Assembly (NCBI GenBank): GCA_002427605.1
Contig: DIRT01000008.1
Span: 79,490 to 143,489, forward strand
DNA length: 64,000 nt
Source: Bacteroidales bacterium UBA5429
GTDB taxonomy: Bacteria > Bacteroidota > Bacteroidia > Bacteroidales > WCHB1-69
Direction of reading: 5' to 3'
Shown: piece after piece, positions 7,774-14,638 of the stretch
How the letters are laid out: each line of letters opens with the position of its first letter
How positions within the stretch are numbered: position 1 is the stretch's first letter
Notes under the pieces: model-generated
Database searches by the model: none
Told to the model about the DNA's origin: nothing
The model's input: only the letters and a program-made list of their open reading frames with translations
Program-made: the position numbers and the translations under genes

Positions 7774-8987
7774 TAAATTTGATCTGCGGCGCCCTTTGAT
7801 GCTGTAACATAGGCTGAACAGATTCGGTTTCTTTTTTTGTACTCTTCAGGATCTTGATCCAAAAATTGAAACTGTTCCAAGAAGGATTCTGTATCTGAAA
7901 TAGAAGTAGCTCCCTGCAGGGCGATCAAGTCCCGGGCTTCTTTAAATTTATGATATTTAGGCCCAAAAAAGAGCGGAACTCCAAATACAGCAGCTTCTAA
8001 AATATTGTGTAATCCGGTTCCAAAAGCACCGCCAATAAAGGCAAAATCAGCGTAACGATATATTTTATTCAGTTGTCCGATAGTGTCAATGATTAGCACT
8101 TCTGCGTTTTCCAGATCTGTTTCTTGAAGTTTTGTAAAACGTACTACTTTAAATTCGTTCATTAGAGTTGCAATAGCTTCTATTCTTTCGGAATTTACTT
8201 CGTGGGGAGCAATAACTAATTTGTAGTTATCTCTGTAATTTTTGAACCAGGTATAGAGAATTTGTTCATCTTGAGGCCATGTGCTGCCACCCACCATTAA
8301 TCGATAGGTTGATTTAAACTGCTCTATATAAGGTAAAAGTGCACCTGATTCTGCAATCTGATAAACCCGATCGAAACGGGTATCCCCGGTAACAGATATT
8401 TGAGAAATATTCAGACTTAGAAGCAACTGTTTAGACTGTTGATCCTGAACAAAAAAATGGGAACATTTTCTAAGATGTTTTACAAACCAAAAGCCGTACC
8501 ATTTAAAAAAAGGTTGTTCAGGTCTGTAAATAGCTGAGATATAATAAAAAGGGATTTTTCTTTTTGCCAATTGATGCATTAAGTTATACCAATATTCATA
8601 TTTAACAAATATAACTAATTTTGGGGAGAGGATTTCTAAAAAGAGTTTCATTTGTTTGGGAGTATCCAGAGGGATGTAGGTTACCAAATCAGCAATCGGA
8701 TCATTTTTTCTAACTTCGTATCCTGAAGGAGAGAAAAAAGTAAGCACTACAGCTCTTGTTGGATCTTCTTTTTTAATTTTTTCAATTAAAATTCTACCTT
8801 GTTCGTACTCTCCCAAAGAAGCACAATGAATGATAACAGGGTTGTTGATATTTTTAAGTTGTTTCTTTAGTCGGTTAGCCCAACCTTTTCTACCCTCTTT
8901 CCATGCTTTGGCCTTAGGGTTGAAAAGGGAGGCAATAGATATTACCCAATAATAGAGATAGATAGCACTAGTATAAAAGAATCGCAT
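7737..8987 (-). CDS. waaA: 3-deoxy-D-manno-octulosonic acid (Kdo) transferase
   Basis: Adds Kdo from CMP-Kdo to lipid IVA on the cytoplasmic face of the inner membrane, the first step of LPS core assembly. The 416-residue protein has the N-terminal membrane anchor (about 5-20), the acceptor-side motif IHCASLGEYEQGR with its conserved Glu, FFSPSGYE, YEYWYN, TGDTRFDRV, GGSTWPQDE, APHEV and the CMP-Kdo-binding region AFIGGAFGTGLHNILEA. These are the standard KdtA/WaaA motifs in order. It starts 2 bases after the stop of the upstream outer-membrane protein gene, so both are read from the promoter at 9841. Whether it adds one or two Kdo units is not decidable here. Its 3' end overlaps DUF3109. Confidence 0.95.
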   Translation of the reverse strand: MRFFYTSAIYLYYWVISIASLFNPKAKAWKEGRKGWANRLKKQLKNINNPVIIHCASLGEYEQGRILIEKIKKEDPTRAVVLTFFSPSGYEVRKNDPIADLVTYIPLDTPKQMKLFLEILSPKLVIFVKYEYWYNLMHQLAKRKIPFYYISAIYRPEQPFFKWYGFWFVKHLRKCSHFFVQDQQSKQLLLSLNISQISVTGDTRFDRVYQIAESGALLPYIEQFKSTYRLMVGGSTWPQDEQILYTWFKNYRDNYKLVIAPHEVNSERIEAIATLMNEFKVVRFTKLQETDLENAEVLIIDTIGQLNKIYRYADFAFIGGAFGTGLHNILEAAVFGVPLFFGPKYHKFKEARDLIALQGATSISDTESFLEQFQFLDQDPEEYKKRNRICSAYVTASKGAADQIYQSIFEGSESVS

Positions 8988-8989
8988 TT

Positions 8990-9775
8990 TTAATTAGTGT
9001 AGAATTTAACAACCCTCTGCTTTTCATAAAGAGGAATAATCCATCCTGCTTTAACCCCTACCAATCCACTAAATTGGAAAGGAAGATTTTGTGTATTGCC
9101 CAACATAAAAGAGTAGTTACGATCGGGTTTGCTCCATATTTCATTCAACTCAATTCCAATATAAAAACTTTTAACTCTTTTTTTATGCATGTAGACATAT
9201 CCAATGAATTGGGACAACATAACACCGGAAGATCTTTGATCGTATCCTTTGCGATAAGTTTCACGGTCCAGTTGTGGAACACTATTATCAGGGTCAGTAA
9301 TAAAGATTTTATGACCCAGATATCCCACACCTCCTTTAATCCATATTCCAGAGTTTTTCCATTTGTTTATTGGAATAATTTTTCCAATACCAACACCAAA
9401 ACTCCAATATCTTCCTTCCAGATAGATTGTAGCTTTGAGTCCATTTTCATCAAAAAGGTCACCATTATGGTTTATCATACTCCCTAATACCAGTGTGTCG
9501 GGCAATATAACATCACTTCCAAACATGTAATTAAAATAACCTTCAATGGTCCAATTTGAACGAGGTTTTACGATAATACCGGTACCAACATTAAAATTAT
9601 TTCCAAAGGTTCGTGCTAAATATCCATCTCCAAAAGGAATTTGATAAGAAAAATTGGCATTAGTCCACACCATAGTTGTAGCGGTATCCACATAATTTTG
9701 ATCTCTTATTGAAGTTTGCGAATAGAGAGAAAAAAATAGTATGTTAGTGATTATTAATAAGATATATTTTTTCAC
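8990..9775 (-). CDS. Putative outer-membrane beta-barrel protein of unknown function
   Basis: A 261-residue protein with a clear signal peptide (MKKYILLIITNILFFSLYSQ), a cut site near residue 20 and an aromatic-rich, glycine-rich mature part with alternating strands typical of a small outer-membrane barrel (for example GYLARTFGNNFNVGTG and YWSFGVGIGKI). The sequence ends near an aromatic residue (VVKFYTN). I recognise no named family. It is the first gene of an operon with kdtA, so a link with the LPS-bearing envelope is plausible but is inference from position only. Confidence 0.65.
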   Translation of the reverse strand: MKKYILLIITNILFFSLYSQTSIRDQNYVDTATTMVWTNANFSYQIPFGDGYLARTFGNNFNVGTGIIVKPRSNWTIEGYFNYMFGSDVILPDTLVLGSMINHNGDLFDENGLKATIYLEGRYWSFGVGIGKIIPINKWKNSGIWIKGGVGYLGHKIFITDPDNSVPQLDRETYRKGYDQRSSGVMLSQFIGYVYMHKKRVKSFYIGIELNEIWSKPDRNYSFMLGNTQNLPFQFSGLVGVKAGWIIPLYEKQRVVKFYTN

Positions 9776-9840
9776 AGGGCAATAAATTTAATATTATTGT
9801 TAATAATATTTTTTTAACTTAAATAAAAAAATAGAACTGA

Positions 9841-9848
9841 CAAAGATA
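9841..9848 (-). promoter_or_regulatory. Promoter -7 box of the OMP-kdtA operon
   Basis: TATCTTTG on the minus strand, 65 bases before the start at 9775. Confidence 0.65.
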
Positions 9849-9926
9849 TACAAAAAATGGAACAATGGATAAATGAAAAAAAGTAGATAAAATGAAAACT
9901 ATTTCTGTTGCTATTGTTTTTTTTCG

Positions 9927-9934
9927 TATTTTTG
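9927..9934 (+). promoter_or_regulatory. Promoter -7 box of the universal stress protein gene
   Basis: TATTTTTG on the plus strand, 38 bases before the ATG at 9973. Confidence 0.6.
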
Positions 9935-9972
9935 AGGGTTAGAAAATATTGACATTTATAAAATAAATTGCC

Positions 9973-10821
9973 ATGAAAAATATAATTGTTGGAATTGACT
10001 TTTCTCCCAATTCAGAGAATGCCTTGAGACACGCGATTGCCGTTGCTATTAAATCGGAAGGGACTCTTCATCTAATTCATGTTAAACCGCAAAGATCCTC
10101 TTCTATTTTTGGTTCAAAGGAAGAGCAAGCGATTGCAAAGAATATTGAAAAAGGGTTACAACAACTCACAGAAGATGCTATTCGTGAAGCTCCAATGTGT
10201 ATGGTTCAAAATGTAATTTTACAAGGGAAACCACCGGTTGAAATTCTCCGATATGCTCATAATCTGCAAGATTCGTTGATTGTTGTGGGAACACATGGAA
10301 CTTCAGGATTTGATGAAAAACTAGTGGGATCCAATACTTTAAGAATTGTGTCGGAGTCAAAAGTTCCGGTTCTTTCAGTGAGAGAAAATATCAATATTGG
10401 AAGAGACTTAACTCAAATTTTGGTCCCAATAGATGAAAGTTTTGAAACTTTACAAAAAATGAAGTATGCTGTTCTATTTGCAGAATTGTTTAATGCCAAA
10501 TTGATTATACTGGGAACTTATACTTCTCCTACCAGAGAGTCAAAACATGTTATTAATGTTCAATTGGGGCATGCACGTTCCATGGCTCAGAAAGCGAATG
10601 TAAGATATGAAGTTCGAACGGTAACTATTACAGAAAATTCAACCATGGCTTTAGTGGAATATGCAAAACAAGCTAATGTAAATTTGGTTATTATTATGAG
10701 AGAAGAAGAAGCAGAGTTTTTTGATTTCTGGATGGGAACATCAACTCGAAGACTGATTTCTACTTCGCCTATGCCTCTTCTTATTGTTCCTAATATCAAT
10801 CACTTCTCAGTCACCAAATAG
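9973..10821 (+). CDS. Universal stress protein with two tandem Usp domains
   Basis: A 282-residue cytosolic protein with two UspA folds, about residues 1-137 and 147-278. The first begins NIIVGIDFSPNSENALRHAIAVA and carries the ATP-binding signature GTHGTSGFDEKLVGSN (G-2x-G-9x-G-S). The second (ILVPIDESFETLQKMKYAVLFAE) ends in IIMREEEAEFFDFWMGTSTRRLIS, where the first two glycines of that signature are lost, so only one half should bind nucleotide. Such proteins usually act in stress survival or growth arrest; the specific role is unknown. It is monocistronic with its own promoter box and a terminator that lies inside the 3' end of convergent trmD. Confidence 0.9.
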   Translation: MKNIIVGIDFSPNSENALRHAIAVAIKSEGTLHLIHVKPQRSSSIFGSKEEQAIAKNIEKGLQQLTEDAIREAPMCMVQNVILQGKPPVEILRYAHNLQDSLIVVGTHGTSGFDEKLVGSNTLRIVSESKVPVLSVRENINIGRDLTQILVPIDESFETLQKMKYAVLFAELFNAKLIILGTYTSPTRESKHVINVQLGHARSMAQKANVRYEVRTVTITENSTMALVEYAKQANVNLVIIMREEEAEFFDFWMGTSTRRLISTSPMPLLIVPNINHFSVTK

Positions 10822-10834
10822 AATTGAGAAATAA

Positions 10835-11521
10835 TTAAATATCTATACCATCTAAAAGATCCGGGCGTCGTTCCCGGGTTTTTTTTATTTGTTGCTCAAA
10901 ACGCCAATTAGCAATATTTTTTTCATGGCCGGAAAGCAGGATTTCAGGAACTTCAAGTCCTTGATAGTTTGCCGGTCTTGTATATATTGGGGGGGAAAGT
11001 AGTCCGTTTTGGAAAGAATCAGTCAGGGCTGAACTTTCATCGCCAATCACTCCCGGAATAATTCTTACGATAGCATCTACAATAGTCATGGCTGCAATTT
11101 CTCCACCGGAAAGAATAAAATCACCTATACTAATCTCTTGAGTGATGAAAAGATCTCTGATTCGTTCATCAATTCCCTTATAATGCCCGCACAAAATAAT
11201 GATATTTTTTTTTAATGAAAGTTCATTAGCTTTATTTTGCTTAAAAGGAACTCCATCGGGTGTTACAAAGATCACTTCATCATACTCTCTTTCGGATCGG
11301 AGATGTTGGATAACATTAGCAATCGGTTCAATCATCATGACCATGCCGGCACCACCTCCGAAAGGATAATCATCCACTCTGCGGTGTTTGTCTATGCTAT
11401 AATCCCTGATGTTATGCGTGTGAATTTCAACTAATTTTTTTTCAATCCCTCTTTTAATGATTGACTCACCAAAAACTCCATGAAACATTTCAGGAAATAG
11501 GGTCAAAATATCTATTCTCAT
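10835..11521 (-). CDS. trmD: tRNA (guanine-37-N1)-methyltransferase TrmD
   Basis: Methylates G37 next to the anticodon, using S-adenosylmethionine, to prevent +1 frameshifting. The trefoil-knot SPOUT fold is recognisable from MRIDILTLFPEMF, DDYPFGGGAGMVMM, the CGHYKGIDERI loop, SIGDFILSGGE and IIPGVIGDESSALTDSF. The frame offers GTG 11527, ATG 11524 and ATG 11521. I choose 11521 because TrmD proteins conventionally begin MRIDILTLFP; 11524 would share a base with the stop of the upstream gene and is also possible. The usual neighbours rimM and rplS are absent; here it is last in an xseB/O-methyltransferase/trmD operon. Confidence 0.95.
   Translation of the reverse strand: MRIDILTLFPEMFHGVFGESIIKRGIEKKLVEIHTHNIRDYSIDKHRRVDDYPFGGGAGMVMMIEPIANVIQHLRSEREYDEVIFVTPDGVPFKQNKANELSLKKNIIILCGHYKGIDERIRDLFITQEISIGDFILSGGEIAAMTIVDAIVRIIPGVIGDESSALTDSFQNGLLSPPIYTRPANYQGLEVPEILLSGHEKNIANWRFEQQIKKTRERRPDLLDGIDI
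10861..10886 (+). terminator. Terminator of the Usp gene, lying inside the trmD coding region
   Basis: On the plus strand CCGGG (10861-10865) pairs with CCCGG (10873-10877) across a 7-base loop, followed by a run of eight T residues. It starts 39 bases past the Usp stop. The same bases encode the last part of TrmD (around RERRPDLLD) on the other strand. Confidence 0.7.
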
Positions 11522-11523
11522 CA

Positions 11524-12168
11524 TCACAATTTTTCAATTAACATTAACCCGTCTCTAAAAGGAAGAAGCAGATTAGTAACCCTTGGATCTTGTTGAACAT
11601 GTTGATTGAAAGCCAGAATTGCTTGAGTTTCGTGGTCATTTTTTGCCACCTCTTCGACTACTTTTCCACTCCACAATAAATTATCAACCAATATAATCCC
11701 GCCTTTTTTCATTTTTGGAAGGATATTTTCATAATATTGGGAATAATCTTTTTTTTCTGCATCGATAAATACCAGGTCCCAACAATAATCCAATTTATTT
11801 ATCCAATCATTCCCATCTCCCAGGTGAAGGAAAATCTGAGAAGAGTATGGAGATTGATCAATATATTTCAGGATCAATTCTTCCAGTTCCGGATTAATTT
11901 CAACGGTGTGAAGTTCACCATTGGCAGTGAGTCCTTCGGCTAAGCATAATGCAGAATACCCGGTGTAAGTACCTAACTCTAAGACATATTGAGGTTGGAT
12001 TAATTTTGAAATAAAAGAGAGAAACCGACCTTGCAATTTGCCCGAAATCATTCTGGGACGAAGGACTTTAAGATTTGTTTCTCGTTCTAAACTTTTCAAT
12101 AAATCGCTTTCATCTTGAGTATGATTTTCACAATATTCCTCAATTGCCTCATTGTTAAGCGTATGCAT
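11524..12168 (-). CDS. Class I SAM-dependent O-methyltransferase (family 3, CCoAOMT-like)
   Basis: A 214-residue Rossmann-fold methyltransferase. The SAM-binding motif I is VLELGTYTGYSALCLAEGL, the acidic end of strand 2 is VEINPELEEL, and LVFIDAEKKDYSQYYE carries the metal-binding aspartate typical of the divalent-cation-dependent O-methyltransferase family 3; ILVDNLLWSGKV follows. Bacterial members act on catechol-like or tRNA wobble-uridine substrates (TrmR). The operon with trmD makes a tRNA role attractive, but that is inference. It begins 2 bases after the xseB stop and its own stop touches the trmD start. Confidence 0.88.
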   Translation of the reverse strand: MHTLNNEAIEEYCENHTQDESDLLKSLERETNLKVLRPRMISGKLQGRFLSFISKLIQPQYVLELGTYTGYSALCLAEGLTANGELHTVEINPELEELILKYIDQSPYSSQIFLHLGDGNDWINKLDYCWDLVFIDAEKKDYSQYYENILPKMKKGGIILVDNLLWSGKVVEEVAKNDHETQAILAFNQHVQQDPRVTNLLLPFRDGLMLIEKL

Positions 12169-12170
12169 AT

Positions 12171-12362
12171 TTATATATCCTCTATTAATTTATTAACTTC
12201 TGCTTCCGTTTTCGTTAGGGTATCCTTACAGATCTTGATTAAAAGTGAAGCACGTTCCAGCATAGGGGTAAGTTCATCGACATTGATCTCTGCAGTTTCT
12301 ATTTTTTTGACAATGTCTTGTAGTTCTTCAAAGCTTGTGAGATAGTTTAATTCTTCTTTCAT
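12171..12362 (-). CDS. xseB: Exodeoxyribonuclease VII small subunit
   Basis: A 63-residue helical-hairpin subunit of ExoVII, which degrades single-stranded DNA in both directions. The segments YLTSFEELQDIVKKIE and EINVDELTPMLERASLLIKICKD match the XseB pattern (E-x-L-E-x-I-V-x-x-LE ... L-x-x-x-x-x-x-Y/A-x-x-G/A-x-x-L-x-x-x-C). The ATG at 12362 is preferred to a TTG at 12371. The catalytic large subunit gene xseA, usually adjacent, is not in this window. It heads the operon with the O-methyltransferase and trmD. Confidence 0.88.
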   Translation of the reverse strand: MKEELNYLTSFEELQDIVKKIETAEINVDELTPMLERASLLIKICKDTLTKTEAEVNKLIEDI

Positions 12363-12381
12363 TTTGATCAAATTTATCCGA

Positions 12382-12389
12382 CAAAAGTA
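12382..12389 (-). promoter_or_regulatory. Promoter -7 box of the xseB/O-methyltransferase/trmD operon
   Basis: TACTTTTG on the minus strand, 19 bases before the xseB ATG. Confidence 0.6.
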
Positions 12390-12569
12390 ATCAAAATTTT
12401 TGTATTCAACTTTGAGTAGTGTTTTTTTGTGGTTTCTGTTTTTTATCTTAAAAAAATGATTAAAGTTTAAAAGAGGAGTATTTTTAATTGTTTTTTTCGT
12501 TGTTAACTATTTTTAAGAACTTTTTTAATAATTATGTCATAAACTGACTACTGGTAAAGAATAATTCTA

Positions 12570-12588
12570 TATATTTGCAGTTCTGCAA
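12570..12588 (+). promoter_or_regulatory. Promoter -7 box overlapped by a dyad, before the MORN lipoprotein gene
   Basis: TATATTTG (12570-12577) fits the -7 consensus, 79 bases before the ATG at 12657. A 6+6 dyad, TTGCAG-tt-CTGCAA (12575-12588), begins within the box and runs over the expected start point, a position suited to an operator. A second dyad, AATTTC-tt-GAAATT (12632-12645), lies just before the start codon. Confidence 0.45.
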
Positions 12589-12656
12589 TATTTTAGGGTG
12601 CTTTGTCTAAAGCTCTCAAATGCAGTTAGTTAATTTCTTGAAATTGGTTCTACTTT

Positions 12657-13208
12657 ATGGCAATAAAAAATACAAACAGCTTTTTTTACTGGGGTTTAAT
12701 TTTTATTTTCTTTTTTATTTCGTGTAATCGAGGGAAAAGTCCGCAAAAAGTATTTAATGAAAAAACACCGGGAGGAAAGGTTATAGCTACCTATGACAAT
12801 AAATCTCCACAAGCAGTTGCTTTTTTCGAGGAGGGGACATCACAAGAAGATATTGAAAAAAGAGTGGGAGAGATGTACTATTACGAAAACAACCAGGTTT
12901 ATATGGGTGGTGGAATCAAGAATAATAAAAGGGATGGAGTGTGGGAAGCTTTTTTTGAAGATGGAACTCTTCAGTCAAAAGCTTTTTATATCGATGGGAA
13001 AGAGGATGGAGACTACAAGGTATATCATCCCAATGGAAAATTATTAATGCATGGGCATTATGATAACGGAATTTGCGATGGAGTTTGGAAGTTTTATGAT
13101 CAGAAAGGAAAGCTACAAAAAGAAATTCACACAAAAAAAGGGGAAATAGCTTGTGGAACATGTGAAAGATGTCAGAAAATTAGTCAATCTAAAAATATAA
13201 ATAATTAA
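12657..13208 (+). CDS. Lipoprotein with MORN-type repeats and a CxxCxxC tail
   Basis: A 183-residue exported lipoprotein: a hydrophobic signal ends in the lipobox-like FFISC, giving an N-terminal lipid anchor at about Cys23. The middle has several MORN/YwqK-type repeats (for example KNNKRDGVWEAFFEDGTLQ, DGKEDGDYKVYHPNGKL, DNGICDGVWKFYDQKGKL), which form beta-hairpin stacks. The C-terminus carries CGTCERC, a possible metal site. The function is not known; repeats of this kind mediate protein or lipid contact. It is followed after 11 bases by tryptophanase and probably shares its transcript. Confidence 0.7.
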   Translation: MAIKNTNSFFYWGLIFIFFFISCNRGKSPQKVFNEKTPGGKVIATYDNKSPQAVAFFEEGTSQEDIEKRVGEMYYYENNQVYMGGGIKNNKRDGVWEAFFEDGTLQSKAFYIDGKEDGDYKVYHPNGKLLMHGHYDNGICDGVWKFYDQKGKLQKEIHTKKGEIACGTCERCQKISQSKNINN

Positions 13209-13219
13209 AACATAAAATT

Positions 13220-14596
13220 ATGGAAATCCCATTTGCAGAATCCTGGAAAATTAAGATGGTTGAACCCATCAGAAAAACTACTCGTGAAGAGAGAGAACAA
13301 TTCATTAAAGAGGCGCACTATAACGTTTTTCAAATGAAGGCAGAACATGTGTATATTGATTTAATCACAGACTCCGGAACAAATGCCATGAGTGACAGAC
13401 AGTGGTCCGCTATGATGCTAGGAGATGAAAGTTATGCCGGTGCAACTTCATTTTACAAAATGAAAGATATGGTCACTCAAATTACGGGCTTCAAATATTT
13501 CATACCTACCCACCAAGGTAGAGCTGCTGAAAATGTTTTGTTTTCATGTTTAATTAAAGATGGTGACTATATTCCCGGGAACTCTCATTTTGATACAACA
13601 AAAGGACATATTGAGTCGCGTAAGGCTTTTGCTGTTGATTGTACTATCGATGAGGCTAGAGATACTCAATTAGAGATACCTTTCAAAGGGAATGTGGATT
13701 GTAAAAAATTAGATCAATTCCTTTCCGAAAAAGCTGATCAGGTTCCTTTTATTATTGTCACTATTACCAATAATACCGCGGGTGGTCAGCCGGTTTCTAT
13801 GAAAAATTTGAGAGACGTTAAAGCCATAGCGGATAAATATCAAAAGCCGGTTCTTTTCGATTCCGCTCGTTTTGCTGAAAATGCTTATTTTATTAAAGTT
13901 AGAGAAGAAGGATACGCAGATAAAACCATTAAAGAGATCTGCAGAGAGATGTTTTCCTATGCTGATGGGATGACCATGAGTGCCAAAAAGGATGCTCAAG
14001 TCAATATAGGTGGTTTTATAGCAACTAATATCGAGAGTTGGTACGAAGAAGCTAAAATTCAAACTATTATTTGTGAGGGATTTGTTACTTACGGTGGATT
14101 AAGTGGTAGAGATATGAATGCCATTGCCGTAGGATTAGATGAAAATACTGAATTTGATAATTTGGAGACCCGAATTAAACAAATTGAATATTTGGCAAAA
14201 CGTTTGGATGAGTTTGGAATTCCATATCAAAGACCATATGGTGGTCACGCTATTTTTGTGGATGCCTCCAAAATTTTAGATAAAGTACCAAAAGAACAAT
14301 TCCCTGCTCAAACATTAACTGTTGAATTGTATCTTGAAGCGGGAATTAGAGGTTGTGAAATAGGGTACCTTTTAGCTGATAGAGATCCTGTAACAAGAGA
14401 GAATCGTTTTGGTGGACTCGACCTGCTTCGTTTGGCAATCCCAAGAAGAACCTACACAAATAATCATATGGATGTGATTGCTGTAGCATTGAAAAATGTT
14501 TATGATCGTAGGAATGAGATTACCAAAGGGTTCAAAATTGTGTGGGAAGCACCCATTATGAGACACTTTACGGTTAAATTGGAAAGAGTAGTATAA
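13220..14596 (+). CDS. tnaA: Tryptophanase (L-tryptophan indole-lyase)
   Basis: A PLP enzyme splitting tryptophan into indole, pyruvate and ammonia; 458 residues, normal for the family. The PLP lysine is in MSAKKDA, with DSARFAENAYF and THQGRAAEN also conserved. The close relative tyrosine phenol-lyase (TPL) is the alternative. At the positions that separate them the sequence is tryptophanase-like: RGCEIG where TPL has the phenol-binding Arg in SMERG, FDTTKGH where TPL has FTTTRYH, and RHFTVKL keeping the tryptophanase His where TPL has Phe. Some surface segments (TDSGTNAMSDRQW, FSYADGMTMS) look more TPL-like. No tnaC leader and no tnaB permease are adjacent, so induction must differ from E. 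coli. Confidence 0.9.
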   Translation: MEIPFAESWKIKMVEPIRKTTREEREQFIKEAHYNVFQMKAEHVYIDLITDSGTNAMSDRQWSAMMLGDESYAGATSFYKMKDMVTQITGFKYFIPTHQGRAAENVLFSCLIKDGDYIPGNSHFDTTKGHIESRKAFAVDCTIDEARDTQLEIPFKGNVDCKKLDQFLSEKADQVPFIIVTITNNTAGGQPVSMKNLRDVKAIADKYQKPVLFDSARFAENAYFIKVREEGYADKTIKEICREMFSYADGMTMSAKKDAQVNIGGFIATNIESWYEEAKIQTIICEGFVTYGGLSGRDMNAIAVGLDENTEFDNLETRIKQIEYLAKRLDEFGIPYQRPYGGHAIFVDASKILDKVPKEQFPAQTLTVELYLEAGIRGCEIGYLLADRDPVTRENRFGGLDLLRLAIPRRTYTNNHMDVIAVALKNVYDRRNEITKGFKIVWEAPIMRHFTVKLERVV

Positions 14597-14638
14597 ACAC
14601 TATATCATATCAATTTAGGATATAGAGTATTTAAGTAG

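Noticed and set aside
9074..9487. 137-codon plus-strand frame opposite the outer-membrane protein gene
   Set aside because: Entirely antisense to a gene with a clear signal peptide and barrel pattern. No promoter box precedes it.
14600..14625. 7-bp inverted repeat (CTATATC...GATATAG) between tnaA and uvrD as a terminator
   Set aside because: A+T-only stem, 12-base loop, no T-run; more likely chance in this composition, so the two genes may be co-transcribed.
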